DNA from: Rhizophagus irregularis
Lineage: Eukaryota; Glomeromycota; Glomeromycetes; Glomerales; Glomeraceae
Assembly (NCBI RefSeq): GCF_026210795.1
Contig: NC_089440.1
Span: forward strand, 868,001-932,000
Direction of reading: 5' to 3'
DNA: 64,000 nt
The translations under genes and the position numbers were made by a program. The notes below the pieces were generated by a model. The model was given only the letters and a program-made list of their open reading frames with translations, ran no database searches and had not been told where the DNA came from. Shown here in pieces: positions 48,350 through 58,746 of this stretch (position 1 is the stretch's first letter; every line of letters starts with the position of its first letter).

Positions 48350-49399
48350 TTTATATTCTTTATTAATTAAAAAAATTTAATTTTTTTTAATAAACTTTTA
48401 ATTTTTTTTTAATGATCTATATATACTTTATTAATATTAAGTTCATATACCATATAAACAAATTATCATAAGCTATATCCATCCAATAGAATGCAATCAT
48501 CAAAATAATAAACTTTTAATAAACTTTAACTTTTTAATTTTTTTTAATAATAATAATAATTATTATTATTATTATTAGCATTATATTAATTTTTTAATTA
48601 TGCAAAATAATTATCAATTTTACCAATGGCTGGTATCTTCTAATATTTGTATTTGAATAATACATATTTTTAATGAAGAAAAAGCAATATATGATAAAAT
48701 TTATATTAATAAAATTTTTAATAATTTTTATTTTTTTTTGTTTTTTTATCAAATTTTCAATTATACAAAATAAATATTTATATTTAAGTGATGTATTAAA
48801 TATGTTTTTAATGAAAAGAAAACAATATATAATGAATTTATTTAATATTCTTTTTAATAAATTTTTTTATAATTTTTATATTTTTATTTTTTAATTTTTC
48901 TTAAAAAACTTTTTAACTTTTAACTTTTCTTAATTTTTTTGTTTTCTTTTATCAAATTATTTTCAATTATACAAAATAATTATCAATTTTACTAATGGCT
49001 AGCATTTTCCAATATCTGTATTTAAGCGATATATTAATGTTTTTAATGAAAAGAAAGCAATATATGATAAAACTTATATAATATTCTTTTTAATAAATTT
49101 TTAATAATTTTTATGTTTTTTTTTAATAAACTTTTTTTATAAACTTTTTAATTTTTCTTAATAAACATTTTAATTTTTTTTAATAAGCTTTTTAATTTTT
49201 TTTAATTTTTTTTGTTAATTTTTTTATCAAATTTTCAATTATACAAAATAATTATTACTGATTTTATTAATAACTCAATATTTGTATTTAAGTGATATAT
49301 TAAACATATTTTTAATGAAAAGAAAACAATATATAATAAACTTATTTAATATTCTTTTTAATAAAATTTTTTATAATTTTTATAGGAATATGTTTTTTT

Positions 49400-51135
49400 T
49401 TCACCTGCAATATGTCACATCTTCCTTTTTTTTATTTTATTTATTTATTTATTTTATTACTAAAAGAGTGGCAAAACCCAGGCTATTACAAATAGAAGGA
49501 GAAAGAATTCGAAAAAACTTAAGACTAATATATGTGTATAGACCTTTGTTCGTCATCCCCTACGGGACCTCACTCTTTGATCTGTACTATTTGATAAAGT
49601 AGGACTACGCTAATAAATCAAATGGGAACCATAAAAAAAACCATCCGAGAGACTAGCGGCTATCTAAAAAAAGAAAGTTAAAGGCAATCAAAATATAAAA
49701 ATTAAGATCCGTATTTTCCTTTCAACCAAGGTTGCCACCTGTGAATACTGTAAGAGGTGGAATGTTTCACACTATTTTAAGTTGTGTTATACATATGATA
49801 ACGAAAAAAGAACCGAAAATGTAGATTAAACTACTAGATAAATGTAAAAACTCCAAATAAAAGAGTACTAATATATATATATAATTAATTAAACTGTCTT
49901 AGAACTTGAAGGTCCTGGTACCAGGGAGTCATCGGTAGTATCTGGTGAAGGACGTAGTCTTTGCATGTTATAATCCTGAAATGAGAAATAATGATTCTCG
50001 TTATTAATATTATCACGTTTGTTGGGCCGATATTCGACCTCTGCTGTATCATCTGATACATCAATATATTGAACGAGAAATTGAAGAAGGTTTTCGTTGT
50101 TGTATTCTTATTGTTGATTTTTTGTTCACGTGATTTGATAAACGTGATTCTATCTAATAATTTTTGGCGTATCATATTAAAATATTTTTTTTTGAATACA
50201 GCGTGGAAAAACTCGTTGGGCAGAAAAAAAATGCTGAAGCTGTTTGCTAATTTGAAATTTGGCGCTTGGTAGTGCACTTGTGGAATGATACTGAATAGGG
50301 GTAGTTGACATGAGATAGTCATTTGTGTGTATCCTTAAGTGAATTTGATTGGTGTCTAAATTATGATCAACAATCTCAAAAAAGAAACTTTTTGAACGTC
50401 TGAATTCATAGATCTTGTTGTAACCGGCTTTGTGTATTCTGGTCACGTGAAATTTTGTGAAAGAAATGAGAAAAGAATTATTTTCGCACGAAGGCGGTGA
50501 AAGGCATAAAGGAGTGTGGACATGTATAGTCGAGAATAAAGTATCCTGTAGTTGTATATTTGTATCTAAAACATTATTTTCAGCAGGTCCGTCTTCAGCA
50601 ATATTACTTCTGATATCGGAAATAGCGTCCAACTGTCTATAAGATTTCAGAGACTCGTATGATACCGAGGAAAAATCTATCTCAATAAAGTTTGAAGAAG
50701 TCATATCCCTAATATATGGGCATTAATAAGAACAAAAACCTCATACTGTGACCGAAGCGCCCTACAGGACCTCTTATCCCTTTGGGTGTTTCAAATAGAA
50801 ACGAAAAAAAACCTTGCGCTAAATTACTGCGGAAAACTAACAAAATTAAAAAAGGGGAAAGAGTTTTTTTTTTTCATCTTCCTTTTTTTTGGTAATTTTT
50901 ATATATTAATTATGTTGATCATTTTGATCACATAACTTTGTTAAGATTTTCCATTTTTTTAAAAAATCCTGGTGTAAAACCTTATGCACTTATTATGTAC
51001 TATAAGAAACCTTATACTATATGTATTTTTGACCGCTCTGCAAGTTTTCTTAATATATCAAAAGAGATTTAGATTGTCATTTTGACTTTTATATGTAATA
51101 TGTTATAGGAATGCGACATAACACAGGTATGATAA
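49400..51135. mobile_element. Nested element within the repeat array
   Basis: At the left boundary CACCTGCAATATGTCACATC, and on the reverse strand at the right boundary TACCTGTGTTATGTCGCATT, give imperfect inverted ends. Between them base composition is richer in G+C than the flanks, and repeat units resume on both sides. Exact ends and target duplication are not certain. Confidence 0.5.
49889..50704 (-). pseudogene. Unrecognised gene carried by the nested element, frame-broken
   Basis: Start at 50704 (MTSSNFIEIDFSSVSYESL), then a well-formed frame of about 175 codons (FHVTRIHKAGYNKIYEFRRS, FFFEIVDHNLDTNQIHLRIH). It ends at 50177 after a poly-T/poly-A tract. A +1 frame continues protein-like sequence (LPNEFFHAVFKKKYFNMIRQ) and the original frame reopens from about 50110 to TAA at 49889 (EVEYRPNKRDNINNENHYF, LVPGPSSSKTV). 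One-base changes in homopolymers or an unseen intron would explain this. No domain is recognised. Its position suggests a transposon-encoded accessory or gag-like protein, but that is a guess. Confidence 0.45.
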
Positions 51136-51471
51136 AAAATAAAACCCATTTTTATTTTTTTATTTTTTTATTTTTTAATTTTTCTTAAAAAACTTTTTTT
51201 TCTTTTAACTTTTCTTAATAAACTTTTTAATTTTTTTTGTTTTTTTTTGTCAAATTATTTTCAATTATACAAAATGATTAAATATTTGTATTTAAACGAT
51301 ATATTAATATTTTTAATAGTGAGAAAGCAATATATGATAAAACTTATATAATATTCTTTTTAAATAATTTTTATATTTTTTTTAATAAATTACAATAAAC
51401 TTTTTTTATAAACTTTTTAATTTTTCTTAATGAACATTTTAATTTTTTTTTTTTTATCAAATTTTCAATTA

Positions 51472-51626
51472 CAATCAACCCTTGTTATAACGAACCCTAG
51501 ATTCCAGACCTCAACTTCACTATATAGTTATAGTAAAGATTTTAAGAAATTTAATTGGTTAATTCATTATAACAAGGGGAAATTTATTATAGTTGTCTGA
51601 AAATTCACTATATCAAAAGTTGACTG
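51472..51626. mobile_element. Pogo/Tc1-type MITE in a precisely readable TA target
   Basis: Ends CAATCAACCCTTGTTATAAC and GATATAGTGAA-type TIRs (right end TTCACTATATCAAAAGTTGA, then CTG) are flanked by TA (51470-51471, 51627-51628). The surrounding repeat units give the empty site TCAATTATACAAAAT, so the insertion duplicated exactly TA. 155 bp, no coding capacity. Confidence 0.85.
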
Positions 51627-53285
51627 TATACAAAATAATTATCAATTTTACTAATAGCTAGCATTTCCAATATCTGTATTTAAGCGATATATTAATGTTT
51701 TTAATGAAAAGAAAGCAATATATAATAAAACTTATATAATATTTTTTTTAAATAATTTTTATATTTTTTTTAATAAATTATAATAAACTTTTTTTATAAA
51801 CTTTTTAATTTTTCTTAATAAACATTTTAATTTTTTTTTAATAAGCTTTTTAATTTTTTTAATAAACATTTTAATTTTTTTTTTTTAACAAATTTTTAAT
51901 TATACAAAATAATTATTAATTTTACTAATGGCTTAATATTTGTATTTAAGTAATATATTAAATATGTTTTTAATAAAAAGAAAACAATATATACAATATA
52001 TAATGAACTTATTTAATATTCTTTTTAATAAATTTTTTTATAATTATTATATTTTATCTTTTAATTTTTCTTAAAAAACTTTTTAACTTTTTTCTTAATA
52101 AACTTTTTAATTTTTTTTTGTTTTTTTTGTCAAATTATTTTCAATTATACAAAATGATTTTCAATTTTACTAATGGCTAGCATTTTCCAATATCTGTATT
52201 TAAGCGATATATTAATATTTTTAATAAAGAAAAAGCAATATATGATAAAACTTATATAATATTCTTTTTAATAAATTTTTTAATAAATATTCTTTTTAAT
52301 TAATATTCTTTTCTTTTTAATAAATTGTTTTAATAAATATTCTTTTTTTTATAAATTAAAATTAATATAAATTTGAAAATCATAAAATAAGCATATCTTA
52401 ATCTGTTTTATAAGTTTACTTAAAGAAAAAAAATAGTTTTTAAATACTATTTTTAACTTTATATTTAAACGAAGATTTTGCTAATTATATCCAAAAATAG
52501 AAAAACAAGAAAATGGCATTTAAAACCTCATTTTGTATTTTAAGTAAACTTATAGAGCAGATTAAAATAGTACATTTAATATATTGTATATGTTTAAAAG
52601 ATTGTATTATTTTATATATATGGTGAAAATTTTATTTATAAAAAAATTTTTTTTTGAAATTATATAATTTACTTCTACTTTAGACATTTTTCAAAAAGGA
52701 AAGTGTAATGCATTATATATGTAATGAATAAATTTACTTATAATAAAATAATATAAAAAGGATATTAAAGGCAAATATTGGAGAGACTTATTGGAAAAAA
52801 TATAAAAAATTTATTAAAAAAAAATTTTATTAATTTGCATTTTAGGTAAAATTATCTAAAATAAAATTTAGCAGTTTAAACAATTGTTAAAATTTAGCCT
52901 ACAACATTACCACTAGCTAATAATAAATAATAACAGATTAATTATTGAAAATAAAAAATAGAAAGTATAATGTCTGTAATAAATAGCTTTTTTAGTATTA
53001 TTACAAAATTTTTCTTATATAATCATAGCAAAAATTTATCACCTTATATAATAAATACTTTAAATACTCTTCACATTTCCATTTTTATAAGTATTCTAAA
53101 AACAGAATTTTTTCAGTAATTAAAATCTATTTATTATGATCTTATTTATCATATGGTTCATAATGTTAGCCAAAAAATCATGAAAAAAAAATTTTGTAGT
53201 AATACTACTAATAAATTAAATAAAAATTAAAGAATATAAAAGAATATTAAAAAGAATATTAAAAAAATTATCACACTATAATTAA

Positions 53286-54061
53286 GCTATAATGCTGGCC
53301 GGAATTAAGTGATCGCCATATAAATTTCCTTTTTTGGAGTATTTGTGAAACCAATTTTCCAATTTTTGCGAGAAGTAAAATTTCCTTTTTTGGAAATTTG
53401 TGTAACGTTACATTAATAATTTTCTTAAATCCGCCCAGGATTACTCCAATTTTTGGTAGAAATTAAATATTTCCTTTTTTGAAAAATTGATCACAAGTAA
53501 TTGTAAAATTAATAAAATCAATTATAATTCCGGCCAGAATTACAATCACATGATTTCGGAATTCGGGTAAATAGTTTAGCCACCAGATTTGTTAAAAAAA
53601 TATTTTTAAACAAAATTTCCGTATAAGGAGATTATAATTCTGGCTGGCACTATAAATTAAATATTGTGCAACGTAGATCCCTTACATAAAAGGAAAATTT
53701 CCTTAAAAGGCGATTTTCAAATTCAAAATTTCGAAATTTCGAAATTTCAAAAATCTTAAAAAAATTCCCTTTTATGGTAATTTTTTTTTGAAATTTTGAA
53801 ATTTTGAAATTTTGAACTTTTAAAATCGCCTTATAAGGAAATTTTCCTTTTATAGGATAGATCTACGTTACACAAAACGTCCAAAAAAGGAAATTTGGTA
53901 ACACTAACTTCCTTATTTGGACATTTGTGTAACGTTACATTGCCATAAAAGGAGATTTTCCTTATAAGGAGAATCTCCTTATAAGGAGATTTTGAAAATT
54001 CAAAAATCGAAAAATCAATTTTTCGAAATTTTGGCACTTTTCGTTCAAACGGTACACCGTA
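53286..54061 (-). repeat. Right long terminal inverted repeat
   Basis: Reverse complement of the left repeat with about 70 extra bases near 53460-53540 (including AATTCCGGCCAGAATTA). It is otherwise collinear to the end. Confidence 0.85.
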
Positions 54062-54202
54062 TTAATCACTGCAATGAGGGATCTAATAATTCTGGATTTG
54101 TTCAATCAACTTTCTGTAATAAATATATCTAAGTGATTCTGTTAAATTTACTCGCTTAAACAAAATGAATATTATATTTGTTTTGTCAATTTCATTTATT
54201 TA

Positions 54203-54370
54203 TTACTTCAAAATAATTTTAAATATTTGAGGATAATCGTTAGATTTCTTGAGAATGAACTCTCCATCTTATTTTATAATGCATGAAATAAGAGTATGTG
54301 TAGAATCTCTTGTGTATTCTTGTCTTTAGTCTTTACCAGACATAGATAATAGTACTATATCCACTATCAA
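54203..54370 (-). pseudogene. BTB exon-1 fragment of the BTB-TLDc family
   Basis: Minus strand shows, in broken frames, GYSTIIYVW (from YDVIIYAG), a WRVHSQEI/FILKKSN stretch (from GKFIFKKPN) and PQIFKIIL at the exon end near 54205. It is only a remnant; the donor site and exon 2 are not found. Confidence 0.5.
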
Positions 54371-54860
54371 CTTCAAATAATCATTAATCTCAACAAGAAC
54401 TGATCACATGATTGCTGTTAAGTGAATTTTAAATTTATGTGATCTGAATTTTATGACAAAATTTCTAAATTATAAGCAATTTTTTGGAACACCTATATGT
54501 GTTACAAATAAGTGATTCAGCTAATATAGATCCATTTTGTAAAAATAAACACCATCAGTATTCAGTAGATTATACTCAAATAAAAAAAATACATCATAAA
54601 TTCTCTATCCAGACAAATAACTTGAAGTGACAAATAATTACAAATGATGGGTTATTCCACTTCTCAAATGACAAATGACCTGAGTCATTTGAGGTTAGTG
54701 TTACCTAAAATGACTAAATAACAGATTATGAATAATGAAAATGATTAGGTAAATCCTTAAATGACCAGGTCAATTCCGAACAATTACTACAATTCCCACA
54801 CAAGCCTCTTTAGGCCATTTTTAACTTGTTGCAGTTCGCTCTTGTTGACATCTTCAAGAA
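54371..54860. other. Intergenic stretch
   Basis: Contains repeated CAAATGAC / AAATGACC words (54640-54775). No gene recognised. Confidence 0.35.
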
Positions 54861-55016
54861 ATGACTAACGAAGAAAACGTCAATAAAAATAATAATACAA
54901 ATGAAGATGTCCTCGATTTTGAGGAAACTCAAATACCTGGACTTCTAGCGGTCCCATGGCAAACTTACCCACAGAAATTTATTGTGGCAACTCTCTTGAG
55001 CCTGCTAATTAAATAA
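54861..55016 (+). CDS. Short open frame, 51 residues, unrecognised
   Basis: The frame MTNEENVNKNNNTNEDVLDF, then EETQIPGLLAVPWQTYPQKF and a hydrophobic end, is less A/T-driven than its surroundings and starts in a normal context. It stops directly before a poly-A run. It could be a genuine small protein or the truncated 5' end of a transposon gene. No domain and no intron are seen. Confidence 0.35.
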   Translation: MTNEENVNKNNNTNEDVLDFEETQIPGLLAVPWQTYPQKFIVATLLSLLIK

Positions 55017-55228
55017 AAAAAAAAAACTTAGATTTTATTGACAGGAAACTAATTAAAATATGAAGAAATAAATAATATAAATATTTATTTTTAATAATAT
55101 GAGCTCTTATTTTATGCAATATTATTAAATACAAATTGTATTATAATAAAAAGTTTCATTTGGATTAGTAATACTAAAATATTAATAATTAGTCATTTCC
55201 ATAAAAATTTACTAGCCACAGCGTTCAG

Positions 55229-55236
55229 TATAAAAG
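55229..55236 (+). promoter_or_regulatory. TATA box of retropepsin-like gene 3
   Basis: TATAAAAG sits 43 bases upstream of the start codon, in a stretch of about 130 bases nearly identical to that upstream of gene 1. Confidence 0.6.
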
Positions 55237-55271
55237 ACCTTGTAATTGATTAAAATTACTATTTAGCAAAA

Positions 55272-55908
55272 ATGAGGTTATTGTCTTTAGTTAAAGCATA
55301 TAATGTACCGTACTATAATTACAAAAAACCAGCAATAGTTGGCATTAAAACTAGTAAGATGATAATACATATATTTGTTTATTTTCTTATTTTTTTTAAC
55401 TGATTTTATTTTGTAACTTTAATTCTTAGTTTGCACTCTAGATTATTATAAAAAATTGGATATTTCTGCCATAGAGGATCTAATAACGCATGATTTTTCA
55501 GATATCAAAGAAAATTGGCATGAAAAACTTTCAGAACTTTATAACCACTCAGATCAAGAATTAGATGAAATTAATGGGTTTTTATATGGACGCGCTAACC
55601 GATTTTTTGGATTAATGAAAGCAACAATAAGTGGGAAAACCAAGAATGCATACTTTCTTATTGATACAGGTTCTCCTCGAACTTACATTTCTGCCGAATT
55701 ATTAAATGCATATAATATAACTGTTTCTAATGAAACACATCATGATATCATATTAAATAAAAGGCCAATCACAGCGGGTATATCCCCTGCAACAAGTATT
55801 TTTTCTTATTTAAATATTTTAGGAACGGATTATATGAGTTCATTTGAGGCTAAGCTACACGCAGATTTTGAAGAAAAGAAGTTTACTATTAAATTGAAAC
55901 CTAGATAA
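55272..55908 (+). CDS. Retropepsin-like single-domain aspartic protease 3
   Basis: Exons 55272-55353 and 55430-55908, GT-AG intron 76 bases, 186 residues. Promoter, exon 1 and intron are nearly identical to gene 1, so this is a recent duplicate 11.5 kb away, beyond the 6.4-kb element. N-terminus MRLLSLVKAYNVPYYNYKK is basic and lacks acidic residues up to about residue 31, like a mitochondrial presequence. Core: ELDEINGFLYGRANRFFGLM, FLIDTGSPRTYIS with catalytic Asp106, and SYLNILGTDYMSSF near 155-167. As in gene 1 there is one DTG and no second lobe, so activity would need a dimer. The role is unknown. Confidence 0.75.
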
Positions 55909-56280
55909 TTAGAAAAATGATTTTTTAAAACTTTAAAATTTTTTTTTAACATAATCTTAAATAATATAATATATATAAGTTTATTTTGAATTAAAGAAAT
56001 CCAAATATTTGGTTCCAATTTGATTTTATAGAATAATTACGTATAATTATTTTAAAATCAATTTGTAGTATGTTGGAATTGTTTGAATAATGGGAAAATT
56101 ATATCTTAATATAAAATAATTCTCACTAAATAATTATATAGTATTAATTATTTCAAACTGACGGATGTGTATAACGAATACAAATAATACCCTTAACCAT
56201 TTAATTGTCATATCCTTCTTCATACTTGTTAAATTTGATAACTATATTCGCGTTCATTATAATGAAATGAAGCAAATCTA
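55909..56280. other. Spacer downstream of retropepsin-like gene 3
   Basis: A+T-rich; nothing recognised. Confidence 0.4.
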
Positions 56281-56391
56281 TCCCTATAAAAAATTTTTCA
56301 GAAAAATGATCACGTGTCTGAGTTTCTTCGGAATAAAAACTAGAAAAATGATCATTTATCGGAGTTTTTTCCAGAATTTTTTTTATAGGGT
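56281..56391. mobile_element. MITE with CCCTATAAAAAA termini
   Basis: Left TCCCTATAAAAAATTTTTC and right AATTTTTTTTATAGGGTA are inverted repeats. Internal ATGATCAC and TCGGAGTTT words are repeated in both halves. TA flanks both sides. Related termini occur at 30064-30252 and a remnant at 47262-47335. Confidence 0.65.
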
Positions 56392-56488
56392 ATATTTAAT
56401 AATGAATAAGCTACTAACAAATCATAGATTGTTGATAAGCAAACAATTTTTTCTTAATAATTTGTTTTTATAAAAAATATAATTTATA

Positions 56489-58746
56489 TCATTTCCTAAT
56501 AACGTGAAATACTTCACAATCGTCTGATAAAATTCTTCCTATTGGTACATTATCTATTTTAGGATAAAATGATGGCGAACCATCGTACCAAGAATCAATA
56601 CCTATAAATAAGCCGCTAATACCAAATATTGGTCCATAAGATGATAAATTTTGTACAGAATAATTATCACCTGTACTATAAACTACTTTTGCAGTCTGAA
56701 GATTCATTCTACAGTTGTGTATCACTGAAATGCTGCGACTATTTTGCTTTTCTGAAGGGCGTCTTTATATATTTTCAGATTAAGCAAAATGTTCTGTCAC
56801 CATGTCAACCCAATCATTCATATTTTTTGGTTCAATAGTACAGTACTCACATATTTTATATTTCATATTATTTATTCTAAGAAGATTGTAAAGTTGACAA
56901 TATGCAATAAACAAATTTCTTGAATAAATGATAACATTATTAAAAAAAATATATAACAACATAAATAATTGTACTTCTTTTTTTAAAAATTGTATTATTA
57001 ATCCAAAAAAAAATTATTTAATTTTTTATTTATAATAATTATTTATTCTGTTTATTAAAATAAATTAATGATTGAAATTATTATTATAATTAAAAATGTT
57101 TGTATTACGTAAATTCTACTGAAGTATTTAAGTACCCTGTGATGCAAGAAATTCCACCATTTACTTGATTATTTAAGCGTAGTGTATTTATAATGTAACA
57201 AAGAACTAACTATATTTATCAATGATGGTTTTTTCAAATTTTACATTTTATCATGTGGGTATCAGGTGTGAAACCTTTTATAAGTCCATAGAACTGGCCA
57301 TAAATTTACATAGTATTTGCATATAATTTTTAAAAGTCATAAATTATAAATAATTTGTTATAAAAAAGTATTATATGTTAATAGAAGGAATACCTGGAAC
57401 TCATCCAAGTTATACTTTGGTTTGTGTAAGAATAAATATTCCTTATTATCTATTATTTAATTATACTTTTATTATTAGATTGCAAATCTTGCAAACAAAC
57501 TTTCTTATGCAAAAGAAGAATATACAGTATGACTGTATGAGTATGCTAAATCCATTCATAAAGAATTATTCGAAAGTCTAAAGGTAAACAATAATTTTTA
57601 CATATTATAATATCTCTACTAGCACGATAAAGCAAATTAAAATTAGAAATATTCCTTATATTATAATGCGAATTTCTTTCTTATCTTTCCAATTAGCAAA
57701 AATAGCAAAATGTTGACGTTCAATTAAAGTTGAATCATATGAATTATGGATATTTTTTAGTTTCCTAGAAAGTTTTGTATTAATGTTTGTTTCTTTTATT
57801 TGGTACCATATGGAACATAAATATATTGCTAATCAAATAATCTTGTAACAATAAGTTCTTTATAAGGAAATCCTTTAGAAATAGATCTTCTGAAGAAATA
57901 TCATAAAATCTAATTAGAGGAATAAATCTATGAATAGCTCTTTCTATAATGTAACATCTTCCTTATTCCACTTCTTAACATCTTGCGGGATATTTGAATG
58001 TTGTGCCAAACACCACTTGATTAAATTATTCCAGACAATAATCTCATCCAAATTTAAATCATCCCGATTTAAAAGAAATTCCAGTAAAAGTGCATTTAAC
58101 TTGATAAATTTGTCAGAATTAAATAACATAAGAGGTTCTTCACAGATTCTATCAAGGTAAACATTCCAAAATTCAGTAAATGATTCATGCTGATCATGCG
58201 ATGATTATCATGCATCGCTCTTAAATAAAATTTATAAATCGTTTTAAGAATTTCTATAGAATTTTGTTGAAAAAATTCACGATGGTGTTTAATAGTATTC
58301 CTGAATGCAAGGAATTAATGGCCGTGATTGGATATTAAGCTCATCCACTGCCATTCAAGAGCTTTAATACTTCAAAACCTAGTAAATTCGTCAAATCTAT
58401 CTTTCCACAATAAATAAATCTAAAAACAAAAATATTTATTAATTCTACAAATTTAGTTACAGTACTTAAATTACTACCTATGTATATTTTTATTATTTTT
58501 ATTTTTTACCTTAAAGATATTATAAATAATTGAGGAGGAATGTTGGGTTTTTTGAAAATAAATTTCCCATCTTTTTTTTCGGGCCATTTCTTAGAAAATT
58601 CTGTACGGAAATATTGTGACCTCGTACGTATAATTAGAGAATATGCATATATTTCTTTTACACTTTCATTTTCACCAGCATATATAATAACGTCATATTC
58701 TTCGTCAGCTTCAAGCAATTTTTCGTAATCGTAATTTAGTATAGTA
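56489..58746 (-). pseudogene. BTB-BACK-TLDc pseudogene with foreign insert in TLDc
   Basis: From 58746 the BTB exon reads YDYEKLLEADEEYDVIIYAG, WPEKKDGKFIFKKPN and ISLR before a donor at about 58511. Exon 2 starts FIYCGKIDLTNLLGFEVLKL, then shifts frame repeatedly (VDELNIQS, CEEPLMLFNSDKF, DDLNLDEIIVWNNLIKW, ERQHFAIFANWKDKK). TLDc breaks off at NLLYRASRD near 57610. About 890 bp of unrelated DNA follows, and the domain resumes at NLQTAKVVYSTGDNYSVQN, ending DDCEVFHVIRK at 56489. Around 65 TLDc residues are lost. No usable start codon is seen. It lies 28 kb from the main array. Confidence 0.8.
57375..57595 (+). other. Plus-strand exon fragments within the TLDc insert
   Basis: MLIEGIPGTHPSYTLVC, a consensus intron (GTAAGAAT to TATTAG, about 57427-57480), then IANLANKLSYAKEEYTV, a TGA, and LYEYAKSIHKELFESLK before a GTAAAC donor. 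This resembles two exons of an unidentified gene captured with the insert. Confidence 0.35.

Larger units (their letters stand above)
48590..52330. repeat. Array of about eight imperfect direct repeats, T-rich
   Basis: The anchor CAATTATACAAAATAATTAT followed by CAATTTTACTAATGGCTAGC, TATCTGTATTTAAGCGATAT and AAAGCAATATATGATAAAAC recurs near 48598, 48758, 48965, 49236, 51261, 51628, 51898 and 52141, with period roughly 150-300 bases. Copies are separated by TTTTTAATTTTTT runs. Small Lys/Phe/Ile frames in it are products of base composition. The array is interrupted by the nested element at 49400-51135. Confidence 0.75.
47644..54061. mobile_element. 6.4-kb DNA element with about 0.7-kb terminal inverted repeats
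   Basis: Left end TACGGTGTACCGTTTG and right end CAAACGGTACACCGTA open long inverted repeats (47644-48349 and 53286-54061) that stay highly similar over their length. TTAATC is present on both sides (47638-47643 and 54062-54067), a 6-bp target duplication. Each terminus is itself a short palindrome (ACGGTnnACCGT). The interior has no recognisable transposase: it holds a T-rich direct-repeat array, a nested element with a broken gene, and a MITE. It is therefore non-autonomous or decayed. The superfamily is not assigned. Confidence 0.85.

Noticed and set aside
48673-49602. Lys/Phe/Ile-rich frames resembling membrane proteins
   Set aside because: They are low-complexity translations of the T-rich direct repeats, with inconsistent frames between units.
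43977-55908. Interpretation of the DTGS proteins as fragments of LTR-retrotransposon pol genes
   Set aside because: Each has its own promoter, start, conserved intron and stop, and no reverse transcriptase, RNase H or integrase lies nearby. A retroelement origin in the distant past remains possible.
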